The position numbers were made by a program, and so were the translations under genes. Below, one piece after another: positions 44,709 to 54,023 of a DNA stretch of 64,000 nt (position 1 is the stretch's first letter; every line of letters starts with the position of its first letter). Origin of the DNA: Acidisarcina sp. (GTDB lineage: Bacteria > Acidobacteriota > Terriglobia > Terriglobales > Acidobacteriaceae); the NCBI GenBank assembly GCA_035539175.1, contig DATLIY010000006.1:174186-238185 (forward strand), given 5' to 3'. The notes beneath the pieces are model-generated. The model had not been told where the DNA came from. It did no database searches and was given only the letters and a program-made list of their open reading frames with translations.

Positions 44709-45554
44709 CTAATTTCCAGAAGATGCAGCAGATGCAAACAATGTTTGACCGGCTCTCTTGTCTGGTGCCGAGAAGAAATTGCGAGATGATTTCTCGCGGG
44801 ATAACAACAGCATCGTAGTAAAAACATTGGGAACATAATTCATCGTTTCAGCCGGCAGCAGGCGCAGGTATGCCAGGCGGTCGAAGTTCTGCGTACGGGC
44901 TCGTAGCATCGCCGCACTTATGTTGGCTTCCCCCGCGTTGTAAGCTGCCAATGCGAGTTTCCAGTCACCGAACCGCACATAAAGCTCATGCAAATACCGG
45001 GCAGCCGCACGAGTCGATCGCATCAGGTCGAGGCGCTGATCCTCTACCGCATCTACACGGAGGCCATAACGACGAGCCGTATCCGGCATTAACTGCCATA
45101 GTCCTCGCGCACCCTTGGCCGAAACGGCCATTGGGCGTCCGCCGCTTTCGATCAGGATCACGGCGGCTAATTCTGCTGGTACTCCTTCCTCTTGCAGAAT
45201 GGGTTCTACAGCCGGTCGCAGCACGGCCAACCTCGCCAGTGCTGCAAACGCTCTGCCTCGACCTTCAGGCATGCTTGTCTCTTGGCTATCCATCGAAAGA
45301 ACTGCCTTCTCCTTTTCAACAGGTGTATGGAGAAAAACGGCACCTGTATCCTGCCCGCCGGAGACAAGCCACGCATCCGCCGTGCTCGCCAAAGATTCGC
45401 CAATGCCGGCGAATTGCCGATCGGCATCCGAACCGGCGGAAAGCGGCGTGACGGAGATCTGGCTTTGCGCTAAACCAGGCGCAGCTAACAGAGCAAGCGT
45501 CAGTGGGATATATAGTCTGCAAACCATCGCTAGTTCATGTTGCGATCTATACAT
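44709..45554 (-). CDS. Lytic transglycosylase (SLT domain)
   Basis: A 281-aa secreted protein. Signal peptide ([17 protein letters not shown]). The catalytic domain, about residues 115-245, has [10 protein letters not shown] with the catalytic Glu, [29 protein letters not shown] and LAAYNAGE, all SLT/Slt70 marks. It overlaps the 3' end of the CusA-like gene by 8 bp, so it belongs to the copper operon; an internal ATG at 45527 would remove the overlap. A dedicated wall hydrolase could make room for the envelope-spanning Cus complex; this role is inference. The 45-115 region is unassigned. Confidence 0.88.
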   Translation of the reverse strand: MYRSQHELAMVCRLYIPLTLALLAAPGLAQSQISVTPLSAGSDADRQFAGIGESLASTADAWLVSGGQDTGAVFLHTPVEKEKAVLSMDSQETSMPEGRGRAFAALARLAVLRPAVEPILQEEGVPAELAAVILIESGGRPMAVSAKGARGLWQLMPDTARRYGLRVDAVEDQRLDLMRSTRAAARYLHELYVRFGDWKLALAAYNAGEANISAAMLRARTQNFDRLAYLRLLPAETMNYVPNVFTTMLLLSREKSSRNFFSAPDKRAGQTLFASAASSGN

Positions 45555-48500
45555 GATTTCCCTCCGTCACTAAGTTCGATTCATTCTTCAAGGCGGGCTT
45601 CACTTCAGCATTCCACTTCCAGATTGCAAAGATTGGCGGGTAAACCACAAGCTCCATCAGGAAGGAAGTAAGGATGCCACCGAGCATTGGCGCGGCGATG
45701 CGCTTCATAACATCGGCACCCGAGCCGTTCGACCACATAATAGGAAGCAGCCCAAACAGCATGCAGGATACAGTCATCACCTTGGGGCGCAGGCGCTTGA
45801 CCGCGCCATGAACGATTGCCTCCCTTAGCTGATCCCAGGAATGGATGCCACCCTTCTGCAATGCTTCATGGTAGGCAAGGTCCAGATACAAAAGCATGAA
45901 GACAGCGGTCTCTGCATCGACGCCCAGCAGCGCTATGAGCCCTACCCAAACGGCAATGCTCATGTTGTAATGCAGCAGATAGAGCAGCCACACTGCACCT
46001 ATCGCAGAAAACGGTACGGCCAGTAGAATGATGCATGTTTTGATTGCCGAGCCGGTATTGAAGTACAGCAGAAGGAACACGATAAAGAGCGTGATAGGTA
46101 CGACCAGCTTCAGACGCTGCGCAACCTCCTGCATAAACTCATATTGGCCGCTCCATTCGAGCTCATAGCCGGCTGGGACCTTGACTCGCTCGGCAACCGC
46201 CTTCTTTGCATCGCGAACATAACTCCCAATGTCGCGTCCGGAGACATCCACGTAGACATAGCCACTCAGCCGGCCATTCTCGTCTCGAATCATGCCGGGG
46301 CCAGTCTTCATGCGAATATTCGCGATCTCACCCATGGGGATCTGTACCCCGGAAGGCGTTGTCACAAGGACCCTCTGGAGCGCCGAAATATCGCTGCGAT
46401 AATCACGCAGGTAGCGAACATTCACCGAATAGCGTTCGCGGCCCTCAATCGTCGTTGAGACTTGGTCGCCTCCAACCGCGGACATCAAAACATTCTCCGC
46501 ATCGTCGATGGTCAGGCCATAGCGAGCCAACTCCTCGCGCTTGAGATCAAAGTCCAGGAAGTATCCTCCACTCGTCCTCTCCGCGAATACACTGGTTGTG
46601 CCTGGCACATCTTTTAGCGCCGTTTCTATCTGCTCGCCTAGCTGTTGAATCTGGTTTAGATCGGATCCAAGCACCTTGATGCCGAGCGGCGTGCGGATTC
46701 CCGTGGTGAGCATGTCGGTTCGCGCCTTGATCGGCATAGTCCACGCATTCGAGACCCCTGGTATCTGCAGAGCCTCATTCAATCCGCCCGGCCCATAGAT
46801 GAGATCCTGTGTAGAAAGATGGTCTGGCCAGAATCTTCGCAGAATGGATTGAACTCTGGGTGGTGCGGCCTTTGAGTACCAGCGATCTACCTTTGGCCAC
46901 TGATCCTGCGGCTTGAGCACGATTGTTGTTTCCATCATCGAATAGGGCGCAGGGTCGGTCGAACTCTCTGCGCGACCTGTCTTACCGAAGACGCGCTCTA
47001 CTTCTGGAAATCCGCGGATGATCCTGTCCTGTGTCTGCAGCAGCTGACTGGATTCTGCAACTGAGATGCCGGGCAAGGTTGACGGCATGTACATAACCGT
47101 ACCTTCGTCCATCGAAGGCATAAACTCCGACCCCAGCTTGAAGTACACCGGTACGGTTAGCGCCATCGCTGCCAATGCAACGCCAATTGTCAGCCACTTG
47201 TGATCCAGAACAAACTCCACGACAGGGTGGTAGACCTTCATCATTGGACGACTAATTGGATGGTCGTCCTCGCTATGAATTGTTCCGACGACAAGCGCAT
47301 TCACAATTCTCGCGAGCCAGCGAGGACGGAATTTGTAATTGTCCATGTTTGAAAACAACACTCGCATCGCCGCCGGGGCCAGCGTGATGGAGAGTAATGC
47401 TGCGATTGCCATGGAGAAGTTCTTGGTAAATGCCAGCGGCTTGAAGAGGCGCCCCTCCTGTCCCTCCAGGCTGAAGATGGGAAGGAAGCCGACAGCAATC
47501 ACCAGCAGGGCGAAGAAGCTTGGACCACCAACCTCCTTGACCGCCGCAATCACTACCGAGTGAGGCGGTCCAACCCGGCCTTCTGCTTCCCAGTGCTCCA
47601 GCTTCTTGTGCGTCTGTTCTACTACCACCACGGTTGCGTCCACCAGCGCCCCAATTGCCACGGCAATGCCGCCAAGGGACATGATGTTGGCTGTCATCCC
47701 CATCATCTGCATCGGAATAAATGCAAGAATGACGGTTGCTGGAATGATGATGATAGGAACAATCGCGCTGCGTATGTGCCACAGAAAGATCAGGATCACA
47801 ATGCTGACGATCACGAGTTCTTCCAGCAGCGTGTGTTTTAGATTATCGACTGCGCGGTCGATAAGCTCGGAGCGGTCATAGGTCGTAATCAGCTTGACGC
47901 CGGGAGGTAAGGTCGGCTCCAACTCGTGAAGTTTTGCCTTCGTACGGTCAATGACCTTCTGGGCATTCTCTCCGTAGCGCATGATCACAACGCCGCCGAC
48001 GGCTTCTCCCTTTCCATCCAGATCTGCCGCGCCGCGTCGCATGTCCGGACCAAAGGTCACGGTGGCCACATCACGGACGAGCACCGGAGTGCCGGTCTGT
48101 GCATTGTTCATGATTACGGTTTTGCCGATGTCGTCCAGAGAGCGAATGTATCCGCGACCGCGAACCATATATTCACGCCCAGTGAATTCGACGACCCTGC
48201 CACCCACATCATTGTTCGACTTCTGGATTGCATCGCTGACTGCATTGATGGGTATCTTGTAAGCAAGCAGCTTGTTGGGATCGACGTTGACTTGATACTG
48301 CCGCACGAAGCCGCCAACCGGGGCCACCTCGGCAACACCGGGTACTGTCTGCAGCGCATAGCGCAAGTACCAGTCCTGGTAGGAACGCAGTTGCTCGATA
48401 CTATAGGTTCCTGTCGTATCCACCAGCGCGTATTGATATACCCAGCCAACCGATGTCACATCCTTCGCCAGTTCAACGCTTACGCCCTTTGGCAGTTTTG

Positions 48501-48852
48501 GAGTGATGGAGTTCAGATACTCAAGCGTGCGGGAGCGTGCCCAGTAGATGTCCGTGCCTTCGTCAAAGATGATGTAAATGTAGGAGTAACCAAAGTCCGA
48601 AAAGGCGCGAATATCTTTTACCTTGGGTAGTCCAAGTAAGGCCGAAGTAATCGGGTATGAGACCTGGTCCTCCATAATGTCGGGGCTACGGTCCCACTTG
48701 GCATAAACGATAACCTGCGTGTCCGAGAGATCGGGTATGGCATCCAGCTTCGTGTTCGTCAGGGAGCGCCAGCCCAGAAGAATCGCGACCGCGACAAAGA
48801 GGAAAATCAAGTACCTGTTCTTGTCGCTGAAATCGATGATCTTGTTAATCAT
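45547..48852 (-). CDS. cusA: Heavy-metal RND transporter, CusA/HME4 type
   Basis: A 1101-aa inner-membrane metal/proton antiporter. The N-terminus [21 protein letters not shown] is usual for CusA. Transmembrane helix 4 reads [24 protein letters not shown], close to the monovalent-cation (Cu(I)/Ag(I)) HME4 signature and unlike the Zn/Co/Cd group. Periplasmic portions have the conserved [23 protein letters not shown] and [12 protein letters not shown] blocks; a Met-rich pathway typical of CusA is partly seen ([15 protein letters not shown]). It exports copper or silver from periplasm and cytoplasm. Its ATG overlaps the NosL-like gene stop by 4 bp. Confidence 0.93.
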   Translation of the reverse strand: MINKIIDFSDKNRYLIFLFVAVAILLGWRSLTNTKLDAIPDLSDTQVIVYAKWDRSPDIMEDQVSYPITSALLGLPKVKDIRAFSDFGYSYIYIIFDEGTDIYWARSRTLEYLNSITPKLPKGVSVELAKDVTSVGWVYQYALVDTTGTYSIEQLRSYQDWYLRYALQTVPGVAEVAPVGGFVRQYQVNVDPNKLLAYKIPINAVSDAIQKSNNDVGGRVVEFTGREYMVRGRGYIRSLDDIGKTVIMNNAQTGTPVLVRDVATVTFGPDMRRGAADLDGKGEAVGGVVIMRYGENAQKVIDRTKAKLHELEPTLPPGVKLITTYDRSELIDRAVDNLKHTLLEELVIVSIVILIFLWHIRSAIVPIIIIPATVILAFIPMQMMGMTANIMSLGGIAVAIGALVDATVVVVEQTHKKLEHWEAEGRVGPPHSVVIAAVKEVGGPSFFALLVIAVGFLPIFSLEGQEGRLFKPLAFTKNFSMAIAALLSITLAPAAMRVLFSNMDNYKFRPRWLARIVNALVVGTIHSEDDHPISRPMMKVYHPVVEFVLDHKWLTIGVALAAMALTVPVYFKLGSEFMPSMDEGTVMYMPSTLPGISVAESSQLLQTQDRIIRGFPEVERVFGKTGRAESSTDPAPYSMMETTIVLKPQDQWPKVDRWYSKAAPPRVQSILRRFWPDHLSTQDLIYGPGGLNEALQIPGVSNAWTMPIKARTDMLTTGIRTPLGIKVLGSDLNQIQQLGEQIETALKDVPGTTSVFAERTSGGYFLDFDLKREELARYGLTIDDAENVLMSAVGGDQVSTTIEGRERYSVNVRYLRDYRSDISALQRVLVTTPSGVQIPMGEIANIRMKTGPGMIRDENGRLSGYVYVDVSGRDIGSYVRDAKKAVAERVKVPAGYELEWSGQYEFMQEVAQRLKLVVPITLFIVFLLLYFNTGSAIKTCIILLAVPFSAIGAVWLLYLLHYNMSIAVWVGLIALLGVDAETAVFMLLYLDLAYHEALQKGGIHSWDQLREAIVHGAVKRLRPKVMTVSCMLFGLLPIMWSNGSGADVMKRIAAPMLGGILTSFLMELVVYPPIFAIWKWNAEVKPALKNESNLVTEGNHV

Positions 48853-49343
48853 TGGAAGTGTGCCTCACTCATCAGTTGCGCGTATGAAATCACGACACCT
48901 CCGTTTTGCAAGGTGAAGGCTTCAGCGTTCTGCCTGTCGGCAAAGGCAAAGGTTCCAGGGGAGCATCGATCAAATGCCAACTCCTGACTCCCCTTCATCT
49001 CATCCATTCGCATGGCATCGTGGTCGCAGGCCATCGCGTGGCTCCCCTCTACAAACCACGCGTTTGCGGGCGCGATCATGCGACCGGAACTGTAGTCGTG
49101 CACGGAAACCAGACGAACAGCCTTGTGCTGCTGATTTGCCTCCGAAATCGCACAGCGTACACAACAGACTTGCGCGGTCTTTCCTGCAATCTCCGCTGTG
49201 ACAGTCAAATTGGCGTGAAGCGGTCGATTACAGTAGCCGCAGGCGACGGGTGCAGGATGACCCACGAACCGGTACCAGCCAAAGGCTGCTGCGATAGACG
49301 CGACGAGAAGAAATCCAGCGAGAGCAATGCGCGAGACGTTCAT
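48849..49343 (-). CDS. NosL-like periplasmic copper-binding protein
   Basis: A 164-aa protein with one N-terminal hydrophobic segment (ALAGFLLVASIAAAFGW), either a signal or an anchor. It has CGYCNRP, a second pair CCVRC, and later MACDHDAM.MDEMKG and FDRCSPGTFAFA; these, with many Met and His, resemble the NosL/nitrous oxide reductase accessory fold that binds Cu(I). It sits inside the cus operon between adaptor and pump, overlapping the pump start. A role as metal donor to CusB or as periplasmic chaperone in place of CusF is plausible but inferred. Confidence 0.65.
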   Translation of the reverse strand: MNVSRIALAGFLLVASIAAAFGWYRFVGHPAPVACGYCNRPLHANLTVTAEIAGKTAQVCCVRCAISEANQQHKAVRLVSVHDYSSGRMIAPANAWFVEGSHAMACDHDAMRMDEMKGSQELAFDRCSPGTFAFADRQNAEAFTLQNGGVVISYAQLMSEAHFQ

Positions 49344-49356
49344 AGCAATCCGCCTT

Positions 49357-50829
49357 TTAGTGCTTCATTCCACTCATCGAACTCTTTAACCTGCTCTCGG
49401 AGTCGATAAGAAAATTGCCCGATGTTACGACTGTTTCCCCAGCCTGTAGACCGGATAGTATGGCGACGTTTCCGTCCAGAATGGGTCCAAGCGTCACTTT
49501 GCGAGGCTCGAAGAGTCCACCTGGATGCACCACAAACACAGTCTGCTCAGTGCCCGAATCGAGGACTGCCTCTTGCGGAACCAGTATCTTCGTCCCGTAA
49601 TTCACTTGCAGTTGGGCATCCGCGAACATCTGGGGCTTCAGCGCAAATCCAGGATTGCGAAGTTCCATGCGAACCTTTACCGTTCGAGTCTGCGGATCTA
49701 CGGTTGGATATATATAGGTGATCGTTCCCGTGTAAGTCTTCCCTGGGAAATAACTCAAACTAAGCGTCATCTTCTGGCCAAGGTGCACGTACGGAACCTC
49801 GTATTCATAGATCGAGGCTTCAGCCCATACCGTGGATAGATCGGAGACAGTATAGAGTTCTGTGTCCGGCGTAACCGATGTTTGGGGGAATACCTTGCGA
49901 TCCGTAACAAAGCCAGTGACCGGAGAGTAGAAGGTAAGAGTTCTGTTGACCTTTCCTGTTTTATCCAGTTGCCGAATCTGGTCATCGGATATGTCCCATA
50001 ACTTCAGGCGTTCGCGGGTGGAGCGCAACAATGATTTGGCTCCATCTGCCACATCCGCGAAGGGCGCGCTCCCCAGCGTGGTCTCTCCTCGCTTTGCAAT
50101 CAGATATTCTTCCTGAGTTGATACCAGGTCGGGACTGTAGATGGTGAAGAGTGGCTGGCCCTTCTTTACGAGTTGTCCCACAAAATCAACGAACACCTGA
50201 TCGATATAGCCAGACACCTTAACATGGATACGCGCAATCTTCGTTTCATCGGCAACGATCTGTGCCGTAGTGTGTATGTCGCGCATGAGCGGCTTGCGTT
50301 CGACTAGAGTGGTTCTCACCCCGGCGAGTATCTGCTTGTCGTCGGATATCTTCACGGTGCCCATTGGCATCTGGGAGAGGCTCTCCTCATCGGCATATTT
50401 CGGCACAAGGGTCATACCGCAATCAGGAGCTATTCCTGGCTTATCTGCCCTGTATTTCGGATGCATAGGGTCATACCAATAAAGGACTTTGCGTGCTTCC
50501 GTAGTAGTCTCTTTGCTGGACATTGTGGGTGCATTGCCGCCGTCAGAGGGGATCACGGTGTTTCCCTGGCTGGTCGGCGATGATGGTTGCTCGTCATAGA
50601 ACGGTACGAGATCCATGCCGTCTGGAGCCTTCCCCGGACGATCATAGTGATGTTGCGGGTTCATCGCGTCGTACCAGTAGAGAACCTTCTTCGCATCATG
50701 CGCGCCCGCAGGTGCGGAAGTGTCTCCACCTACACGCCGGAACCAATGATGAGTTGAGGCAAGATACAACAATCCCAGCGTCAGCAGAAGAAAAACACCG
50801 CTGATCCATTTCTTTGTTTGCATGCGCAT
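49357..50829 (-). CDS. cusB: Cus-type periplasmic adaptor with two heavy-metal-binding domains
   Basis: A 490-aa membrane fusion protein. An N-terminal membrane anchor is followed by two HMBD (YHS-like) domains: KVLYWYDAMNPQHHYDRPG..DGMDLVPFY (about 48-80) and KVLYWYDPMHPKYRADKPG..DCGMTLVPKY (about 113-146). Only the second keeps the Cys and the PMHP pattern usual for the family. Then follow the adaptor parts: lipoyl halves (VKVSGYIDQVFVDFVGQLVKKGQ), alpha-hairpin, beta-barrel (VWAEASIYEYEVPYVHLGQ) and membrane-proximal domain (EAVLDSGTEQTVFVV). It bridges CusC and CusA and passes metal. Confidence 0.92.
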   Translation of the reverse strand: MRMQTKKWISGVFLLLTLGLLYLASTHHWFRRVGGDTSAPAGAHDAKKVLYWYDAMNPQHHYDRPGKAPDGMDLVPFYDEQPSSPTSQGNTVIPSDGGNAPTMSSKETTTEARKVLYWYDPMHPKYRADKPGIAPDCGMTLVPKYADEESLSQMPMGTVKISDDKQILAGVRTTLVERKPLMRDIHTTAQIVADETKIARIHVKVSGYIDQVFVDFVGQLVKKGQPLFTIYSPDLVSTQEEYLIAKRGETTLGSAPFADVADGAKSLLRSTRERLKLWDISDDQIRQLDKTGKVNRTLTFYSPVTGFVTDRKVFPQTSVTPDTELYTVSDLSTVWAEASIYEYEVPYVHLGQKMTLSLSYFPGKTYTGTITYIYPTVDPQTRTVKVRMELRNPGFALKPQMFADAQLQVNYGTKILVPQEAVLDSGTEQTVFVVHPGGLFEPRKVTLGPILDGNVAILSGLQAGETVVTSGNFLIDSESRLKSSMSGMKH

Positions 50830-52191
50830 CTAGTTGTCTCCTTTCGCTGATTCATGGTCGGAGACTGGCAGCGCAGGTTTTGCAGAATCGGTTACCTCCG
50901 AGCCTGTCAGAACTTCGATACGCGCCAGAGAAGTGTGATAGTCAGCAAGTTGCCGGTAGTAGTCCGTCTCATAACTCCACAAGGTTGTGAAGTTAGCAAG
51001 CAGCGAGAGGAAATCGATGTTTCCTACTTGATAGGAGGCCATGGAAGACTCCAAGGCCAGCGACGATTGTGGAACTATCGCCTTGGTGTAGAGACTTAAC
51101 AGTTGCTCCGATGCCTTAGCCTGAAGATACTGCTGCTTTAGCTCAAAGCGAATCTCGTTCAGGCGACTGTCCCTCCCCTTTTCGGCACTTAGCAGATCCT
51201 CGCTTGCTTCCGCCACACCCTGCCGTTGCTTCGACTTGTAGAAGATGGGAAGATTTACGCTGACAGTGATGCCATGCATGTCCATCATGGCGGGGCGCTG
51301 CTGATACATGTAGCCCACACCGAAGTCTGGCCGGTATTCCTTTTGTGCCAGAGCAACTCCCAGGCGGTTCTTCTCGACAAGCTTTTGATTGCGGAGAGCG
51401 GCGGTGTCATTCGCCGCGGCCAGAGCATACAGCTCATCCAGCGAGTAGCGGAGACTTGCAGGTTCCACATCGGCGGTGGGTGGTAAGGGCGATTCCGGAG
51501 CACGAAGCAGAAACGTATTGATCCTTGCCTGTGCTGTGGCGCGCTGTTGTTCAAGGACGGTCAGCTTCTGCAACAGCAGCGAGATTTCCACCTGGGACCT
51601 CAGCACATCCTGCTGCATTGCCTTTCCAACTCGATATCGTGCTTCGGATATTTTCGAGAGCTTTTCCAAAAGCTCCTTGTTCCGAGTGGTGGTCTGGATT
51701 GCCTTGTCAAAGTAGAAGTAGTCGTAATATGCAGCCTTCACGTCCGCGGTTACTTTTCGACGCACGGCTTCATAGTCAGCGTGCGCGGCCTCCGCGTCTT
51801 TGCTTGCCATCTCTCCGCGCAACTTCAGCTTGCCTGGATAGGGAAATTGCTCGGATACCGCAAGCGAACGATAACTCGACGGGTCGCCTTGCTGCACGCT
51901 AAACGGCGTGATGTTGCCCATCCACCCCACGGAAGCCATCGGGTCTGGCAGCGTCTTTGCCTGTGGTACGCGCCGCTCCAGAGCGCCGACAGCATGCAGA
52001 GCGCTCTGCACTTCCGGACTCTTCTCCAGTGTCTCGCGGACAAGATCATCTAAGAGCAGGACCTCGTGCGTCGGTTCCGGGCTGGTCGTTGTTGTTCGTG
52101 CCGCTGTTACGGAACCGGGTCCGGAATCCTCCGCCAGCATGGTCGCACTTGGCGGTAGCAAAAGCACCGCCATGAGCCATATCGCTCTCAT
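50830..52191 (-). CDS. cusC: TolC-family outer-membrane factor of the Cus system
   Basis: A 453-aa outer-membrane efflux protein. A signal peptide (WLMAVLLLPPSATMLA) without lipobox distinguishes it from the OprM-type at 8415. OEP motifs include RETLEKSPEVQSALHAVGALE, LPDPMASVGW, LAVSEQFPYPGKLKLRGEMA and VGNIDFLSLLANFTTLWSYE. The stop abuts the ATG of the adaptor gene (50830/50829), so the two are coupled. It forms the outer-membrane exit duct for copper or silver. Confidence 0.93.
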   Translation of the reverse strand: MRAIWLMAVLLLPPSATMLAEDSGPGSVTAARTTTTSPEPTHEVLLLDDLVRETLEKSPEVQSALHAVGALERRVPQAKTLPDPMASVGWMGNITPFSVQQGDPSSYRSLAVSEQFPYPGKLKLRGEMASKDAEAAHADYEAVRRKVTADVKAAYYDYFYFDKAIQTTTRNKELLEKLSKISEARYRVGKAMQQDVLRSQVEISLLLQKLTVLEQQRATAQARINTFLLRAPESPLPPTADVEPASLRYSLDELYALAAANDTAALRNQKLVEKNRLGVALAQKEYRPDFGVGYMYQQRPAMMDMHGITVSVNLPIFYKSKQRQGVAEASEDLLSAEKGRDSRLNEIRFELKQQYLQAKASEQLLSLYTKAIVPQSSLALESSMASYQVGNIDFLSLLANFTTLWSYETDYYRQLADYHTSLARIEVLTGSEVTDSAKPALPVSDHESAKGDN

Positions 52192-52274
52192 TGGAATTAC
52201 TCCCCTGAAGGGTCTGAAATAGAAGCTGCCATAGGCCTGTTAGGGCCTGAGTCATCTCAATCAGAAGAGGAGAA

Positions 52275-52664
52275 TCAGATCAGGAAGGTGCAGAGGACGG
52301 ATTGCGAGTTCGTGCGCAAGTATCGGTCGGGTAACCGGTGATCTTCCGCGACATAAGGAGGCAGGGTAACTGAGGAACTCGTGGTCGCATGGTGTACTAG
52401 AACTGCGTCCTGGATTCGATCCTGAGTTGATGCCTGTAAGGATACGGGGATGGTTGGCGCGGCTGTGCAGCAGGATCGGCTGGTGTCGGCTGATCCAATC
52501 TCAGCAGTAGCACAGGTCTTTGTCATTCTCGCCATCATGGGGCATGCTGCTCCGCAATGCATGGGAGACGGCGCCATTCCGAGGCACTGAACTGCCGCGA
52601 ATCCAGGGAGCGCCCCCAGAGAGAGCAGCAGAACCACTGCAACGAGTTTGGCGAGATGCCTCAT
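52275..52664 (-). CDS. Small secreted Cys/Met-rich protein, first gene of the copper operon
   Basis: About 129 aa from ATG 52664; the frame runs 19 codons further. Signal peptide LVAVVLLLSLGALPGFA. The mature N-terminus is dense in potential copper ligands: CLGMAPSPMHCGAACPMMARMTKTC, followed by SRSCCTAAP. I have no family name for it; a length of about 100 residues and ligand spacing suggest a periplasmic copper sponge. It lies 83 bp upstream of the CusC-like gene. A CopY-like box TACAAGTGTA lies just before the start. Confidence 0.65.
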   Translation of the reverse strand: MRHLAKLVAVVLLLSLGALPGFAAVQCLGMAPSPMHCGAACPMMARMTKTCATAEIGSADTSRSCCTAAPTIPVSLQASTQDRIQDAVLVHHATTSSSVTLPPYVAEDHRLPDRYLRTNSQSVLCTFLI

Positions 52665-52669
52665 GACGT

Positions 52670-52679
52670 TACAAGTGTA
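52670..52679. promoter_or_regulatory. cop-box-like site upstream of the copper operon
   Basis: TACAAGTGTA fits the TACANNTGTA consensus of CopY/BlaI-type copper repressors. It lies 6 bp before the start of the Cys/Met-rich gene. A TGACGTCA palindrome-like element is found further upstream at about 52723-52730. No CopY gene is in the window, so binding is inference. Confidence 0.45.
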
Positions 52680-52816
52680 GCCTATTCTCGTCGAAGCAGC
52701 TGGTTCTGTGATGAACGTCACTTGACGTCATGGAGAAGAGTTTCTTCCTGGCCAATATAATCTGTGAGGAGCACTGGGTCCGTCGTGAGCTCGCCTTAGA
52801 CAGTCGATTCTTCCTG

Positions 52817-53485
52817 CTAAGCTGAAACACTCTTTTCATATGCTTCCTTGTTCGGGCACTTATCTGTAAGCAGCATGTCGAAGACGCATTCCAGTTCGCG
52901 GAGGGCCGATTCCTTGGTTATACCGTACACGTGAGGATGCGTAATCAACAGCACCGACATTCCGTGCAGACAGGCCAGAATCTGATGCAGTCGCTCTTCA
53001 ACCACTGAGAGCGGCGTGCCGGGCGGAAGTGTTAACTGCATATTTTTTCGAAAATAGTCGAGTGCTGGATTTGCCACCTTGATGCGCAACTCCCGTCCCT
53101 GTGCGCTCCGTGCCTGGGTTAAAAAGGCAAGCCTGTAGTGATGGGGATTTTTTACGGACAACTTGATAAACCGGCGCATCGCCTGTCGCAATCGCTCCCG
53201 GGGATCCTCAAGCCGCTCCTTGTCAAGCTGTAGAGTGAATTGCTGGTACAGATTGACGCAGAGTTGTTGCAGCAGGGCATCTTTATCCGGGAAATGCCGG
53301 TACATCGCCATCTGTGAGCATCCTACCTCGTCGGCGATTCGACGGATCGATACATTCTCGTATCCACCTTCGTCGAGCAGCCGGCCCGCAGCCTCCAGAA
53401 CCTTCCGCCGTAGTTCTGCCCCGGCCTTGAATTTTTGCGGCTCCAGTTTCGTATGTTTTCTTGGGTTCTTCATCGTGTAGGCCAT
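52817..53485 (-). CDS. TetR-family repressor, divergent from the ytcA-mdtNO-like operon
   Basis: A 222-aa TetR protein. DNA-binding part: VLEAAGRLLDEGGYENVSIRRIADEVGCSQMAMYRHFPDKDALL, residues about 30-72. The ligand domain is of normal size (TetR_C_33-like appearance; VKNPHHYRLAFLTQ). An internal ATG at 53473 (MKNPRKH) is an alternative start. It faces the efflux operon at 53718 across 232 bp that contain a direct repeat TATACANNGTAA, so it most likely represses that operon. The inducer may be an aromatic acid if the MdtO relation holds. Confidence 0.88.
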   Translation of the reverse strand: MAYTMKNPRKHTKLEPQKFKAGAELRRKVLEAAGRLLDEGGYENVSIRRIADEVGCSQMAMYRHFPDKDALLQQLCVNLYQQFTLQLDKERLEDPRERLRQAMRRFIKLSVKNPHHYRLAFLTQARSAQGRELRIKVANPALDYFRKNMQLTLPPGTPLSVVEERLHQILACLHGMSVLLITHPHVYGITKESALRELECVFDMLLTDKCPNKEAYEKSVSA

Positions 53486-53557
53486 GCTATAGTTGCCCGG
53501 AAAGCGGCTCTTGTTTCGTCCGGTATCCCGCGAATGATACCTGTCTTTTGATTAACG

Positions 53558-53587
53558 TATACAGCGTAAACATAATATACAATGTAA
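53558..53587. promoter_or_regulatory. Direct repeat TATACANNGTAA in the TetR/efflux intergenic region
   Basis: TATACAGCGTAA (53558-53569) and TATACAATGTAA (53576-53587) lie 18 bp apart start to start, on the same face of the helix to a first approximation. They include a GTATAC palindrome. Candidate operator of the neighbouring TetR protein. Confidence 0.45.
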
Positions 53588-53717
53588 CAAAACTGTGCAT
53601 GCCTCCCATGGAATCTCATTTCGACAAAACGAAACTCACGCAGTGCTGCCTGGCGCATATTCCCTCTTGCTCCAACGTATCTGGGGAGCTTGATCGCGCC
53701 TCGTGTATGGAGCGTCC

Positions 53718-54008
53718 ATGGTGCCGGTAAGAAAGAGATCTGTGCTTCGGAACAAGAGATATCTGCCACTCGCCGGTGTCGTATCGATTTGTTGCAGCGG
53801 GTGCTCACGAGCGCCTTCGGTGGATGTTCTGGGATCCTTCCTCCCCTCATGGATGCTCTGCATTTCCCTGGGCGTAGCCGCAGCCGGACTTGTCCGTTGG
53901 CTGCTTGTCCACTACAGGCTGGAGAAGAGAGTCTCTTTTCTGGTTCTTTTCTATCCGAGCCTAGTGGTTGTGGTCGCATGCATGGTGTGGCTGGCGTTCT
54001 TTCGCTGA
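53718..54008 (+). CDS. ytcA: YtcA-family small inner-membrane lipoprotein
   Basis: A 96-aa protein from ATG 53718, chosen because GGAG lies 5 bp upstream; GTG 53703 is in frame. A lipobox CCSGC follows the first hydrophobic segment, and the mature start SRAPSVDVLGSFLPSWMLC matches the YtcA pattern (GCSxAPSxxVxGxYxPSW). Two membrane helices complete it. In E. coli ytcA precedes mdtN-mdtO-mdtP; here it precedes an adaptor and an MdtO/AaeB-like protein in the same order. Its function is not known. Confidence 0.82.
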   Translation: MVPVRKRSVLRNKRYLPLAGVVSICCSGCSRAPSVDVLGSFLPSWMLCISLGVAAAGLVRWLLVHYRLEKRVSFLVLFYPSLVVVVACMVWLAFFR

Positions 54009-54023
54009 GCAAGAGGTGAATGT

